A stretch of 64,000 bases of DNA from Asticcacaulis endophyticus (GCF_014652575.1 NZ_BMZB01000006.1:62001-126000), one strand, 5' to 3'; positions 52,670 through 62,364 are shown, counted from the first letter of the stretch. Numbers and translations are program-made. The notes: generated by a model from the letters alone, not told the origin.

Positions 52670-53641
52670 TTAAGCGGTGGCTTTGGCGTGGATATAGGCG
52701 GCGGAACAGAGATCCTGCACGACATGGCCCAGCGATTTGTAAAAGGTGATATCGGTATCGCTGCGGCGGCCAATGACCGTACCGTTCAGGACTTCGCCGA
52801 TTTCCGCGACAATGTGGTCGTCGCTAATCAGACCGGCCTCTTTGGCGACCAGAAATTCAGCGCCTGCGGCCAGCACCGAGCGGCGGCTGTCGGCAATATA
52901 GCGTGAGGCGACGACAAGATCGTTATCGACCTCGACCGGGCCGGGGCCGGAGGAGCCGACGATATTCAGGTGGGTGCCGTCTTCGACCCAGTCTCTAAAC
53001 AGGATCGGCTCAGATGACCCGGTGGTGGTGCAGATGATATCAGCCCCTTTGCAGGCATCGGGGGCGGAGGCGACGGCATAGACCCTCAAGCCCGTGGATA
53101 AGGCCATGTCGGCGGCGAAATTGGCCGCCTTATCATAGTCACGCGCCCAGATGCGCACGTCCTCTAAATCGCGGACATGGCGGAGGGCCTCGATGTGGGA
53201 TTTGGCCTGAGCTCCCGCGCCAAAGATCGTCAGGCGTTTGGCGCACTTGCGCGCCAATGCGTCGGTCGCCACGGCAGAGGCGCAGGCCGTGCGGATTTCG
53301 GTGACTTCGCCCGCATCAGCCGAGCAGACTAACTCTCCGGTTTTCGGATCAAACACGATGATCAGGCCATGATGCTTTGACCTGCCCGGATTTTCAGGAT
53401 TACGCACGACCGAAATGATCTTACCGCCATAGATGCCGAGTTTATCCGCCGCGGCCTCATCCATCAGAAACCCTGGCATAAGGGCCAGAACCTTAAGCGG
53501 CGCCAGTGGAATGATGGTGCGCAAGGGCTGGGGCGCTTCGGAGGCTGAGAACGCCGCCATCGCCAGCCGCACGGCCGCGATGCAGCCGGGATAATCCAGC
53601 CATTTTATGACGGCGGTGGGATCATAGTGGGCGTAACTCAT
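52670..53641 (-). CDS. Ornithine cyclodeaminase / mu-crystallin family NAD-dependent enzyme
   Basis: A 323-residue Rossmann protein. The nucleotide-binding motif is LTIFGAGAQAKSHIEAL, near residue 140, and NIVGSSGPGPVEVDNDLVVA and YIADSRRSV are family features. Members include ornithine cyclodeaminase, alanine dehydrogenase and ketimine reductase. The ATG overlaps the stop of the second S10 gene (ATGA). It would act on an amino acid released by the peptidases, or on a cyclic imine; it cannot be assigned further. Confidence 0.9.
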   Translation of the reverse strand: MSYAHYDPTAVIKWLDYPGCIAAVRLAMAAFSASEAPQPLRTIIPLAPLKVLALMPGFLMDEAAADKLGIYGGKIISVVRNPENPGRSKHHGLIIVFDPKTGELVCSADAGEVTEIRTACASAVATDALARKCAKRLTIFGAGAQAKSHIEALRHVRDLEDVRIWARDYDKAANFAADMALSTGLRVYAVASAPDACKGADIICTTTGSSEPILFRDWVEDGTHLNIVGSSGPGPVEVDNDLVVASRYIADSRRSVLAAGAEFLVAKEAGLISDDHIVAEIGEVLNGTVIGRRSDTDITFYKSLGHVVQDLCSAAYIHAKATA

Positions 53642-55152
53642 TGGCCCTCCTTAAGGAAGGCGCGGATATCAACGCCCAGTTTTTCCAGCGCCTTTGAATT
53701 GGAATAGTTCATATGCCCGCCTTCGTAATAGGTCAGGCGGGTATTGGCCTTGGGCCATCCGGCCTGTTTCAAAAGGTACTCCGAGCCGCCAACGGTGGTT
53801 TGGGTGTCGTACCAGCCGACGCCAACCATGATCTTCATCTTCGGCTGGGTTTTTAGCACATCGGTCAGCATCGAAAAATAGGGCCAGTCGCTAAACGGCC
53901 CCTTGCCATAGCCCCAGTCCCAGCCGTCCAACCCGCCGGTGACGGGGCTGTTGGTCAGATATTTGACCTCGGTTTTGATGTTCAGAAAATCGCGGGCATA
54001 AGGAACAAAGCCATTAATCATGGCATTGGGGGCCACACTTGATGGATCACCCTTATCGAGCGGGCCTGTGTAGCGGGTGTCGGCCATGCCGATGATCAGG
54101 CCTTTGTCCTTAAACAGCAGGCGGCGATAGGCTTCCTTGGAAATGCGCAGGCGGGCATCGGCAAAGGTTTTGGCGGGAACACCCGTGAACCCTTCCAGCT
54201 TTTTTGCGACCGCATCGCGCTCCGCGTCAGGCAAATCGCCGCCGCGATAAAGGGCCGCGAGGTACTCGGTGTCGGCAAAGCTGCGCGCCTCGGCCACAAA
54301 AGCCTCAAGCGACAGCCCGCGGGTATCGACCGCCTTGTGATACCAGGCGGTGGCGGCCAGCGTCGGGAGCGACACGACATAGGAAATGATATTGGTCGGA
54401 CGCTGGACATAATCGACGATATTGGCGGCCTGCCCAAACAGAACGACCCCGCCAAGGGTCAGAGGTGTCTCATCCTCAGCCAGCTTTTTGGCGATCTGCG
54501 GGGCGCGCATGGTGCCGTAGGATTCGCCAAAGATATAGACGGGAGAGGCTTCGCGGCCGCGCGATTTGACCCACTGGGTGATGACCTGCGCGAACTGCTC
54601 ACCATCGGCTTCGACCGAAAACCAGTCTTTCAGGTCAGTGCCGGGCAGGGGGCGGCTGTAGCCGGTGCCCGCCGGATCAATGAACACCAGGTCGGCGACC
54701 TCAAGCGGCGCATTGGGGTTATCGACCAGCTTAAACGTAGACGGATCGGCGCTTAAGTCATCGGGCATATGCACGCGCTTAGGGGCAAAGGCACCCATGT
54801 GCAGATAAACCGACGGGCTGATCGGGCCGCCGTTAAAGATGAACATCACCGGGCGGTTCGCGGTCTTTGATTTGGCCTCATAGGAAAAGGTTACGACCGA
54901 CAAAGCGTCACTGCCGGACTTATCCTTGACGATATAGGGGGCAGCGGTGGCGGTATAGTCGATCTTTTGGCCGCCAAACGTGCCCTTGTGCTTGGTGACT
55001 ACGGCGTCACCAAACGCGGCGGGCGCGAAGTTTTCAGCCACAGATGGCGGCGTTTGCGCGAATGCGGGCAGGGCAGCGCCTGCACATAAGATGAGGGCTA
55101 GCGCGCCCACTACGGAATTTTGGGCGGCTTTACGGACGGTTCGCACAGTCAT
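53638..55152 (-). CDS. Exported S10 serine carboxypeptidase (copy 2)
   Basis: A 504-residue protein from ATG 55152 (GGGGA seven bases upstream), with a signal peptide (NSVVGALALILCAGAALPAF A). It has the nucleophile in GESYGTMRA, Asp in MVGVGWYDTQTTVGGSEYLL and His in YEGGHMNYSNS. The oxyanion segment reads NGGPISPSVYLHMGAF: the usual NGGPGS has Ile in place of the second Gly, unlike the other two copies. The stop overlaps the ornithine-cyclodeaminase gene by four bases. It starts the downstream five-gene run. Confidence 0.9.
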   Translation of the reverse strand: MTVRTVRKAAQNSVVGALALILCAGAALPAFAQTPPSVAENFAPAAFGDAVVTKHKGTFGGQKIDYTATAAPYIVKDKSGSDALSVVTFSYEAKSKTANRPVMFIFNGGPISPSVYLHMGAFAPKRVHMPDDLSADPSTFKLVDNPNAPLEVADLVFIDPAGTGYSRPLPGTDLKDWFSVEADGEQFAQVITQWVKSRGREASPVYIFGESYGTMRAPQIAKKLAEDETPLTLGGVVLFGQAANIVDYVQRPTNIISYVVSLPTLAATAWYHKAVDTRGLSLEAFVAEARSFADTEYLAALYRGGDLPDAERDAVAKKLEGFTGVPAKTFADARLRISKEAYRRLLFKDKGLIIGMADTRYTGPLDKGDPSSVAPNAMINGFVPYARDFLNIKTEVKYLTNSPVTGGLDGWDWGYGKGPFSDWPYFSMLTDVLKTQPKMKIMVGVGWYDTQTTVGGSEYLLKQAGWPKANTRLTYYEGGHMNYSNSKALEKLGVDIRAFLKEGQ

Positions 55153-55184
55153 GATCAATTCCCCTGCTCATGTTTTGTGACAGT

Positions 55185-55217
55185 TTCGCAAAGGTACGCT
55201 ACGCTGCCTTACGCGAA
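55185..55217. promoter_or_regulatory. Inverted repeat upstream of S10 copy 2, candidate Lrp site
   Basis: TTCGC-A-AAGG and CCTT-AC-GCGAA form a dyad over 33 bases, starting 32 bases before the chosen start. With the Lrp-type regulator next door it is a plausible target. Pattern-based only. Confidence 0.35.
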
Positions 55218-55299
55218 TAAATATGTTTTTCTCATCGGGCCGGTCAGTGACGCGCGCATAAAATCCGGTTGCAAATGAGACTACCGGGTTAATTCATGC

Positions 55300-55785
55300 T
55301 CAAAGGGCTTTAGACCCGCGCAACGGAATGGCGGTCGTTGATTTTAGCTCAGTCAGGGTCACGGTCGATTGTATATCGACCACGCCCGGCAGTTTCAGAA
55401 TCACGTTGAAGATGAACTTTTGATACCATTCCATGCTGGGGGCCACGACCTTGAGCATGATGTCCTTTTCGCCGAACAGGGAATGGCACTCCAGGATTTC
55501 AGGCGTGATCTCAATTTTACGCAGGAACTCGGCGCGCTTTTCGTCGGTCAGGGTGGTCATCTTAAGGTAGGCAAACAGCATCAGGGACGCACCGAACTTA
55601 TGGCGATCCAGCAGGGCGACCTGGCCCTTGATATAGCCCTCATCCTTAAGGCGTTGCAGCCGGCGCCAGCACGGTGATTGCGACAGGCCCACCCGGTCAG
55701 CCAGGTCGCTGGTCGACAGGGACGAGTCTTTCTGGATCTGCTCCAGAATACGGATATCTACGCTCGATAACGGTTCTTCGGCCAT
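55300..55785 (-). CDS. Lrp/AsnC-family transcriptional regulator
   Basis: A 161-residue regulator. The N-terminal helix-turn-helix reads VDIRILEQIQKDSSLSTSDL ADRVGLSQSPCWRRLQRLKD EGYIKG, and the C-terminal ligand-binding RAM domain includes VAPSMEWYQKFIFNVILKLP GVVDIQSTVTLTELKS. It usually responds to amino acids. It lies between S10 copies 2 and 3, six bases after copy 3, and is the natural controller of the peptide locus. Two divergent groups flank it. Confidence 0.93.
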   Translation of the reverse strand: MAEEPLSSVDIRILEQIQKDSSLSTSDLADRVGLSQSPCWRRLQRLKDEGYIKGQVALLDRHKFGASLMLFAYLKMTTLTDEKRAEFLRKIEITPEILECHSLFGEKDIMLKVVAPSMEWYQKFIFNVILKLPGVVDIQSTVTLTELKSTTAIPLRGSKAL

Positions 55786-55791
55786 GACACT

Positions 55792-57228
55792 TTACTCTTT
55801 GATAAAGGCTCTGATCTGATCGGCCTTGGCCGTCAGATTGTCAGCGGGGTTAAAGACCGAATGGCCGGTGGCATAGGCGTTGAACGTGACGCGATCCAGC
55901 GGCATGTCGGCATGTTCGATCTCATAGCGCGCCGCCCAAACGGGCGTGGCCAGGTCGAAATAGCCGCCAACCACCATCATCTTAAGGTCGGGCCGGTCTT
56001 TCATCAGGGTGGCCAGATCGGGGGTGACGTTCATCACGAACTGCCGGTCCTTGTTCATATCGTCCCAGTTCCACTGAAAGTTCAGCTCTAGCGACAGCGA
56101 CACATAGTCGGTGGTGGCCGGAAAGTTCAGCTCATCCTTAAGGTAGCGGGTGATCAGGGGCGATGTGATGATATTGGATTTACCAAGGCCCAGTGACGGA
56201 TCATTAGCGGCGGCGGGGCGGTTCGGATTGGCAGGCGGGGCTATGGGAGCCACAACCCGCATATCGAGCCGGCCGGTCAACTGGTCTTTGTCGGCGTTGA
56301 GGGCTTCAAGGTAAGTCTGGCTGCCGACGCGCAGATTGGCCGCGAGTATCGTCTCCACCGGCAGGCCGATCAGGCCGGACAGGCCCTTGGCCACGTCGGT
56401 TTTTTCCGCATGTGTGATCTGCGCGCCTTTGAGCAGGGCCGGGGCGTAGGTCGAGATCGCAAAGCTTTGCGCGTCGTTGAATATGGCCTCAAGGCTGCGG
56501 CCTTTTCTGTCGATTTTGTTGTGGTGCCAGGCGCCTGCGGCCAGGGTCGGTAGTTCCAGAACCTGCCCCATGTCGCGCGATTCTGACATATTGAGCGACG
56601 GCGAAATCAGGATCAGCCCTTTGAGATTGGGTAAGGTTTTGTCCTTGGCGATCTGGCCTGACATGACCGCCAGCCGGTAGCCGCCATAGCTTTCCCCGGC
56701 AATATAGAGCGGAGAGGTTTCGCGACCATTGGCTTTGAGCCATTTGGCAATCAGGCCGTGGACGGCGGCGGCATCGTGATTGACGCCTAAGAAACTGCGC
56801 AACTCATCGGCTTTAAAAACACGACTAAGGCCCGTCCCCGGCGGGTCGATAAACACCAGATCGGCGGCATCCAGCAGGGTATCGGGATTGTCGATCAGGG
56901 CGTCTTTGTCGCGGATGCGCGGGCCGAACGCCGACATATGCAGCGGGGATGATGACGCTCCGGGGCCGCCATTGAAAAAGACGATGACGGGGCGTGTCGC
57001 CTTATCGCCGTCGCGGACATAAGAAATGGCCGACAGGGAGACGACGGCTTCGCCTTTATCGTTTTTCAAAATCTCTTCGGTAAAACCGGCGGTGTAGTTA
57101 AGGGTAGTTTGGGATTGAGTCAGGGTGCGTGGGGTGGTGACGTTGATCGCGTCCTGGGCGGTTGCGGGCGATAACATCAGCCCCAGCGACATGGCAATTG
57201 CCATCACAGATGCACAGGCGCGTCGCAT
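55792..57228 (-). CDS. Exported S10 serine carboxypeptidase (copy 3)
   Basis: A 478-residue protein with a signal peptide (MRRACASVMAIAMSLGLMLS PATA). It has NGGPGASSSPLHMSAFGP, DPPGTGLSR, the nucleophile in GESYGGYRLA, the Asp in VVGGYFDLATPVWAARYE and the His in YATGHSVFNP. The start at 57228 has AGGGG upstream; longer frames cross the promoter area. The gene precedes lrp on the same strand, so regulator and peptidase are co-transcribed. Confidence 0.9.
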   Translation of the reverse strand: MRRACASVMAIAMSLGLMLSPATAQDAINVTTPRTLTQSQTTLNYTAGFTEEILKNDKGEAVVSLSAISYVRDGDKATRPVIVFFNGGPGASSSPLHMSAFGPRIRDKDALIDNPDTLLDAADLVFIDPPGTGLSRVFKADELRSFLGVNHDAAAVHGLIAKWLKANGRETSPLYIAGESYGGYRLAVMSGQIAKDKTLPNLKGLILISPSLNMSESRDMGQVLELPTLAAGAWHHNKIDRKGRSLEAIFNDAQSFAISTYAPALLKGAQITHAEKTDVAKGLSGLIGLPVETILAANLRVGSQTYLEALNADKDQLTGRLDMRVVAPIAPPANPNRPAAANDPSLGLGKSNIITSPLITRYLKDELNFPATTDYVSLSLELNFQWNWDDMNKDRQFVMNVTPDLATLMKDRPDLKMMVVGGYFDLATPVWAARYEIEHADMPLDRVTFNAYATGHSVFNPADNLTAKADQIRAFIKE

Positions 57229-57325
57229 ACTCAGGCCCCTTCTTGATATGCTGATCGTAGGTGGAAACATTAACACCGCTTGGGGGTAGTTTGTCGCTTT
57301 TTTGGCGGAGTGGTAGCGGTAAAAT

Positions 57326-57403
57326 GTATAAATCATGCAGGATTTGAAATTTATACGCATTTATTAGTCTGCGCTGCGTTTTCTTAACCGGCATAAATCA
57401 TGC
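57326..57403. promoter_or_regulatory. Divergent regulatory region between S10 copy 3 and the Tat-exported PLP gene
   Basis: In the 301-base gap 57229-57529, GTATAAAT and ATTTATAC are perfect 8-base arms at 57326-57356. An exact 11-base direct repeat, ATAAATCATGC, occurs at 57328-57338 and 57393-57403. These are good candidates for the Lrp-family site controlling both directions. Confidence 0.5.
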
Positions 57404-57529
57404 GCCGTCGGATGGTTTTTGTGGCCGCAGGGGCGCTTATGTCATCAAAATAGATGCAGTTGGGCTAAAAATTTCAACGATTGCTTATATCATCATCCCC
57501 ATACTGAGTTTTGAGCAAGGGTCATCCTT

Positions 57530-58828
57530 ATGCCGGTAACGCGTCGTGATTGGTTAAAAACTGCGGGGGTAGCATCGGTGGGAACTGTGGGCGCAATGGC
57601 CAGTATGGGGGCCGCATTTGGCGGAACCGCAACAGCGCATACCGCTGCCGCACCGGCGACAGACCCGTTTGCCGGGCCGGATAAACCCGTCAGCTTTCCG
57701 GATAAGACCTCGTTTGGGCCGATGGAGGTGACCTACCTCAATTCCGGCACCATGCATCCGTTCAGCACAGGCGCAAAGGCGGCCTTAGAGGCCTATCAGG
57801 CCAAGCGCTTTATGGACCCGGCCTTTCAGGGCGTGCAGCTTAATGAAAAACGCGTGCTGGAGAAATTCGCCAAGCTGATCAATGCTGAGGCCGACGAAGT
57901 CACATTTGTTCAGTCCACGACTATGGGCGAAAACATGATCGTGGCGGGGCTGGGGCTGGCGGATTCAAAAGCCCGGATCGTCACCGACACCCTGCATTTC
58001 TTTGGCTCGATCCCGCTCTATGAGGAACTGGCCAAACAAGGTTGTGAGGTGGTCTGGGTGCGCGACCGCGACGGCCGCATTGACCTTGAAGACATCAAAA
58101 AGGCCATCACGCCGGGCACCAAGTTTGTCGCCCTGTCGCTGGTCTCGACCATCAATGGCTTTGAGCACGACCTTAAGGCTGTGTGCGATCTGGCTCATGC
58201 TCAAGGGGCGCTGGTCTATGCCGACATCATCCATGCGGCGGGCTGCGTGCCGGTCGATGTCAAGGCGACCGGCGTCGATTTTGCCGCCTGCGCCAGCTAT
58301 AAGTGGCTGATGGGCGATTTCGGCATGGGCTTTGTCTATGCCCGTAAGGACGTGCAAAAGCTGATCAAACGCCCGTTCGTCGGCTATTACGGCATGAGCG
58401 CGTTCAAAAGCCATATCTATCCCTATGATACGCCGGGGGATACCATTGCCGACTATGCCTTTGATGACGGGGCGCGCGGCTTGTTTGCGGTCGGCACCAG
58501 CTCAGAATCCCTACTGGCCCAGCTTGATTATTCGTTGGGCTACATCCTGACCAATGGGGTGGACCGTATTCAGGCCCATGCCCAGACTTTGACGGATCAC
58601 CTTAAGGCTGAACTGCCCAAACGCGGCTACAGGCTGATGACGCCTACGGATGCGAAAACACCGATGGTGGCCTGCGTGCTGGAAAATGCGCGCACAAAGC
58701 TTAATCCGGCGCTGGAGGCGGCTAAGATCAGGATCACCGTGTCTCAGCACCGTTTCCGCTATTCGGTGTCGGTATTCAACGATCACGCCGATATCGAGCG
58801 GGCCTTAGCGGCGCTTCCCAAAATCTGA
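57530..58828 (+). CDS. Tat-exported PLP-dependent class V aminotransferase-like enzyme
   Basis: A 432-residue protein. The N-terminus PVTRRDWLKTAGVASVGTVG is a classical twin-arginine signal followed by a hydrophobic Ala/Gly stretch, so a folded cofactor-containing enzyme would be exported. The class V fold shows TLHFFGSIPLYEELAKQGCE, the PLP-contacting D232 with H235 (VYADIIHAAG) and the Schiff-base lysine K258 in CASYKWLMGDFGMGF. PvdN of pseudomonads is a known Tat-exported relative. It begins the plus-strand group with three metallopeptidases; its substrate may be an amino acid or peptide end in the periplasm. Confidence 0.88.
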   Translation: MPVTRRDWLKTAGVASVGTVGAMASMGAAFGGTATAHTAAAPATDPFAGPDKPVSFPDKTSFGPMEVTYLNSGTMHPFSTGAKAALEAYQAKRFMDPAFQGVQLNEKRVLEKFAKLINAEADEVTFVQSTTMGENMIVAGLGLADSKARIVTDTLHFFGSIPLYEELAKQGCEVVWVRDRDGRIDLEDIKKAITPGTKFVALSLVSTINGFEHDLKAVCDLAHAQGALVYADIIHAAGCVPVDVKATGVDFAACASYKWLMGDFGMGFVYARKDVQKLIKRPFVGYYGMSAFKSHIYPYDTPGDTIADYAFDDGARGLFAVGTSSESLLAQLDYSLGYILTNGVDRIQAHAQTLTDHLKAELPKRGYRLMTPTDAKTPMVACVLENARTKLNPALEAAKIRITVSQHRFRYSVSVFNDHADIERALAALPKI

Positions 58829-58943
58829 TAAAGCTCTGATATAAGCCATTGTGGGCATAAAGTTTCCGGCTTACGGGCGCAATTCGCAAAGACGTGCCTG
58901 CGCTACCGTGGAAATATACGCGCAATATGCAGGGGATTTGCAC

Positions 58944-60635
58944 ATGAAATCTAAGATCGCCGCCGCCTTTGCCATGATGAGCTTGATGTCCGTGAGTGCT
59001 TTCGCGCAATCAGCGCCGCCGAAACTGGATATCCTGCTGAAACCCCACGCGACCGCAGCCGGGGCCGGTGATTATGTCGATGTGACCATAAAGCTTGAGG
59101 CCCCGAAGGCCGCCGCCGGTGACACTTTGGCGCGGTTGCCGCTGATGATCGTGTCCATGCCGGGCATTAAACTTGACTCCAAAGACCTTAAAGTGACCGA
59201 TGCCAAAGGCACTGTGGCTATAACCCAGGCCGATCAGCCCGCCACGCCGCAATGGCAGTACCGTCATTTCAATGCGGGCCGGGCGACGGAAGGCGACGTG
59301 ATCCTGACCTACCGTGCCCATGTGCGCGAAGTCTCCGGCACAACCCGTATGGGGCCTCTGTTTGATCTGCGCGGTCAGCTCGGCGGGGTCAATGGCGCGG
59401 GCATGACCTTTCTGGCCCTGCCCGATAAAAAGACGCCCTATAGCGTGACGCTCAACTGGGATATGTCGGCTTACCCGGCGGGTGCCAAGGGCGTGCATAG
59501 TCTGGGGGAGGGGCAGGTCAAGCAGATTGCCCCGACCGACCTGTGGAACTTCAGCTATTACTATGCCGGCAACGTCCAGACCTATGAAGCCGATGGCTTT
59601 TCGATGTACTGGACGAAAACCCCGCCGTTCGACACCGAAACTGTGGCGCAGAAAATTGGTGCGCTCTACGGACAGATGACGACGTTTTTCAAGGCTGAGG
59701 GCGGAAGCTACCGCGTCTTTGTGCGCGAAAACCCGTTCAGCGGCATGGGCGGCACGGCTCTGGCGTCGTCATTTATCTTTGGCTATGACGCGGGTAATCC
59801 CCCGACCTTGGATCGGCTTCAGGCGCTGCTGGCCCACGAAATGGCCCATAACTGGCTGAAAATCGGTGGCGAGCATGGCGATTCAGCGTGGTACACCGAA
59901 GGCACGGCGGAATATTACTCGATCATGCTGGCCCAGAGAGCTGGTCTTTTGACCCCGGCTCAGGTCGGTGACATGATCAATGACCGGGCGTTCAGCTATT
60001 GGTCCAATCCGTTGAGCGCGCTCAGCAATGCCGATGCGGCGGCCGCGTTCTGGAAAGACAACAGCGCCCAGACCATCCCCTATGGCCGCGGGCTGTTGTA
60101 CCTGATCAATACAGATGCCAAGATCCGGGCGGCGACCGGCGGGGCCAAAACGCTGGATACGATGGTGCAGGCCATGATCGCCAAACAGAAAGCCGGTGAA
60201 ACGCCCGGCATCGAGGTCTGGCTGGCGCTGGTCAGCGCCGAGATCGGGGCAACGGCCAAGACTGACTATGACGACATGGTCGCGGGTAAGTCCCTGATCC
60301 CTGTAGTCGGTGCCTTGGGGCCCTGTTTCAGCGTGGTGCCCGCAACCGTGCGCCGGTTTGATTTGGGCTTTGATCAGCCGTCGCTCGATAAAAAGCTGAT
60401 CAGCGGTGTGCGGGCCGGATCAGCGGCGGAGACAGCGGGGCTGAAAGACGGTGATGTGGTCATTGAGGCCACCAGCGTGTTTGACGCCCAGCGTACCCAG
60501 ACCAGCCCGATGACGCTGAAGGTCAAACGCGGCGAGGCGGTGATCGACATATCCTACTTGCCGCGCGGTGAGGCCGTGGCCGCCCATCAGTGGCAGCGCA
60601 AAACCGATGTGCCAGACATCGCCTGTAAATTATGA
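58944..60635 (+). CDS. Exported gluzincin metallopeptidase with PDZ domain (copy 1, M61/M1-like)
   Basis: A 563-residue protein with a signal peptide (KIAAAFAMMSLMSVSAFAQS). The zinc motif is HEMAH (H298, E299, H302), with the third ligand E319 in WYTEGTAEYY. The N-terminal half is beta-rich, as in M61/M1 families. A PDZ-like domain (AGSAAETAGLKDGDVVIEAT) lies near residues 470-540. A cysteine in LGPCFSVV and one four residues from the end (DIACKL) probably pair. It lies 115 bases after the PLP gene and 27 before copy 2. Confidence 0.85.
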   Translation: MKSKIAAAFAMMSLMSVSAFAQSAPPKLDILLKPHATAAGAGDYVDVTIKLEAPKAAAGDTLARLPLMIVSMPGIKLDSKDLKVTDAKGTVAITQADQPATPQWQYRHFNAGRATEGDVILTYRAHVREVSGTTRMGPLFDLRGQLGGVNGAGMTFLALPDKKTPYSVTLNWDMSAYPAGAKGVHSLGEGQVKQIAPTDLWNFSYYYAGNVQTYEADGFSMYWTKTPPFDTETVAQKIGALYGQMTTFFKAEGGSYRVFVRENPFSGMGGTALASSFIFGYDAGNPPTLDRLQALLAHEMAHNWLKIGGEHGDSAWYTEGTAEYYSIMLAQRAGLLTPAQVGDMINDRAFSYWSNPLSALSNADAAAAFWKDNSAQTIPYGRGLLYLINTDAKIRAATGGAKTLDTMVQAMIAKQKAGETPGIEVWLALVSAEIGATAKTDYDDMVAGKSLIPVVGALGPCFSVVPATVRRFDLGFDQPSLDKKLISGVRAGSAAETAGLKDGDVVIEATSVFDAQRTQTSPMTLKVKRGEAVIDISYLPRGEAVAAHQWQRKTDVPDIACKL

Positions 60636-60662
60636 TGCCGCCTGTAAATTGTGAGACGCAAT

Positions 60663-62363
60663 ATGCGTAGTTTTTTTCTGAGTGCGTCCCTGATGGTTTT
60701 GGCAGCCGGGGCGGTCGCTGAGCCGCTGAAACTCGACCTGACTCTGACGCCGCAGGTGTCGGCGGGTGCCGTCACCGGCTGGTCCGTCGAGAGCCGCTTT
60801 GACACCACGGCGGGCGATCCGGTCATGCGCTTTACGATCCCGAAAACCCTGGGGCCGTTGCAGCGTATTCCTGACCGCCTCAGCCATATCACCGCCCACG
60901 ATGACAAGGGGCTGCTTAACCTGACGGCATCGGACGGCACCGGCTATATGGGCGCACCGGCGCAGATTTTCACGACCGATCGCGCGCCGGTGGGCGATGT
61001 GATCCTAAGCTATGATGTAGCAACTTCGCAGGAAACCATTTCCGGCCCGAACTGGGAATTGCGCGCAGAGGGGCCAGGGTCGAGCGCACAAGGATCATCG
61101 ATCCTGCTGCTGCCCGATCAGGAAAAACCCTATGAGGTTAGCATCCGCTGGGATCTGAAACAGTTGCCGCAGGGGGCGCGCTCGATCACGTCTTATGCGC
61201 GCGATCCGAAGGCGGTGACCGAGCCGATCAGCCGCCTGCGTCAAACCTATTTTATGGCCGGAAATCTGATCTCCACCCCCGATGACTTGACGACGCCGAG
61301 TGTGTTCCGCGCCGCCTCGACTGCCATCAATAACCACCCGCAGAAGCCGCTGCTCGACTGGTCATCCGATGCCTACACGCGCATGTCGGGCTATTTCGGA
61401 TTCTCATCGCCGCCGCCGTTTACGGTGCTGATGCGCTCCAACATCTATGGCGGCACCAGCGGCACGGCAGGCCCGGAAGGCCTGATTGCGACCATGGCCC
61501 CGCAGGCAAGCGAACTGGGCATTAAGAGCCTGATTTCCCATGAAATGGTCCATGTCTATCTGCATGGTCTGATGGAAGCCGATGACAGCGGTCGTAATCC
61601 GGATGCCGGCTGGTTTACTGAAGGCATTGCCGTCTACTATCAGCGCCGCGCCCCGTTCATGACCGGCCTGTTTACGCCCGATCAGTTCCTGGAGGATTTT
61701 AACGAAACGGCGCGCGCCTATTATTCCAATATCCGCATTAACGTTGCGATGTCTGAGGCGATCAAGAACTTCTGGACCGATCCGCGGCAGCGCATCCAGC
61801 CCTATAACCGCGGGTCGATGTATTTCCATGTGCTTGACGGTCAGATTCGCGCCAAATCGGGGGGGGAGCGCACGCTGGATGATGTGGTGCGCGCCTATCT
61901 GAAACGGCACAATGACGGTTTGTCGGTGACCGAAAAAGACTGGATGGATTTGCTGGTGGCGGAACTGGGTCCACAGGCCAAAACCGAGTTTGAGGCTATG
62001 ATGAACGGTGCCGTGCAAATTCCGGCGTCGAACGCTTTGGGGATATGTTTTAAACGCGTCGAAACCCGGATGCCGGTGTTTGAACTGGGCTTTGAGATGT
62101 CGAGCCTGATCAACCGGCCGCGGGTGATTGCGGGTCTCGATCCGGTCTCTCCGGCCGCGAAGGCAGGTCTAAAAGACGGCGATGTCGTCACCAATACCCT
62201 GATTATCGACGCGATTCAGGACGACCCACGCGAGCCGATCACCTTGAAGATCGAGCGCGACGGGCAAAAGCATGACATCACCTTCAGCCCGCAGGGGCGC
62301 CTGACCAAGGGCTATCTGTGGCAGCGGGTCAAAGGTGTTTCCGATAAAAAGTGTGCGGTGTAA
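60663..62363 (+). CDS. Exported gluzincin metallopeptidase with PDZ domain (copy 2)
   Basis: A 566-residue paralogue with a signal peptide (RSFFLSASLMVLAAGAVAE). The zinc motif is HEMVH (H293, E294, H297), with E320 in WFTEGIAVYY. The PDZ-like part reads PVSPAAKAGLKDGDVVTNTL. The cysteine pair LGICFKRV and the terminal KKCAV are conserved with the other copies. The ATG at 60663 is taken over a GTG at 60651; the ribosome site is weak. The next copy starts one base after its stop. Confidence 0.85.
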   Translation: MRSFFLSASLMVLAAGAVAEPLKLDLTLTPQVSAGAVTGWSVESRFDTTAGDPVMRFTIPKTLGPLQRIPDRLSHITAHDDKGLLNLTASDGTGYMGAPAQIFTTDRAPVGDVILSYDVATSQETISGPNWELRAEGPGSSAQGSSILLLPDQEKPYEVSIRWDLKQLPQGARSITSYARDPKAVTEPISRLRQTYFMAGNLISTPDDLTTPSVFRAASTAINNHPQKPLLDWSSDAYTRMSGYFGFSSPPPFTVLMRSNIYGGTSGTAGPEGLIATMAPQASELGIKSLISHEMVHVYLHGLMEADDSGRNPDAGWFTEGIAVYYQRRAPFMTGLFTPDQFLEDFNETARAYYSNIRINVAMSEAIKNFWTDPRQRIQPYNRGSMYFHVLDGQIRAKSGGERTLDDVVRAYLKRHNDGLSVTEKDWMDLLVAELGPQAKTEFEAMMNGAVQIPASNALGICFKRVETRMPVFELGFEMSSLINRPRVIAGLDPVSPAAKAGLKDGDVVTNTLIIDAIQDDPREPITLKIERDGQKHDITFSPQGRLTKGYLWQRVKGVSDKKCAV

Positions 62364-62364
62364 C

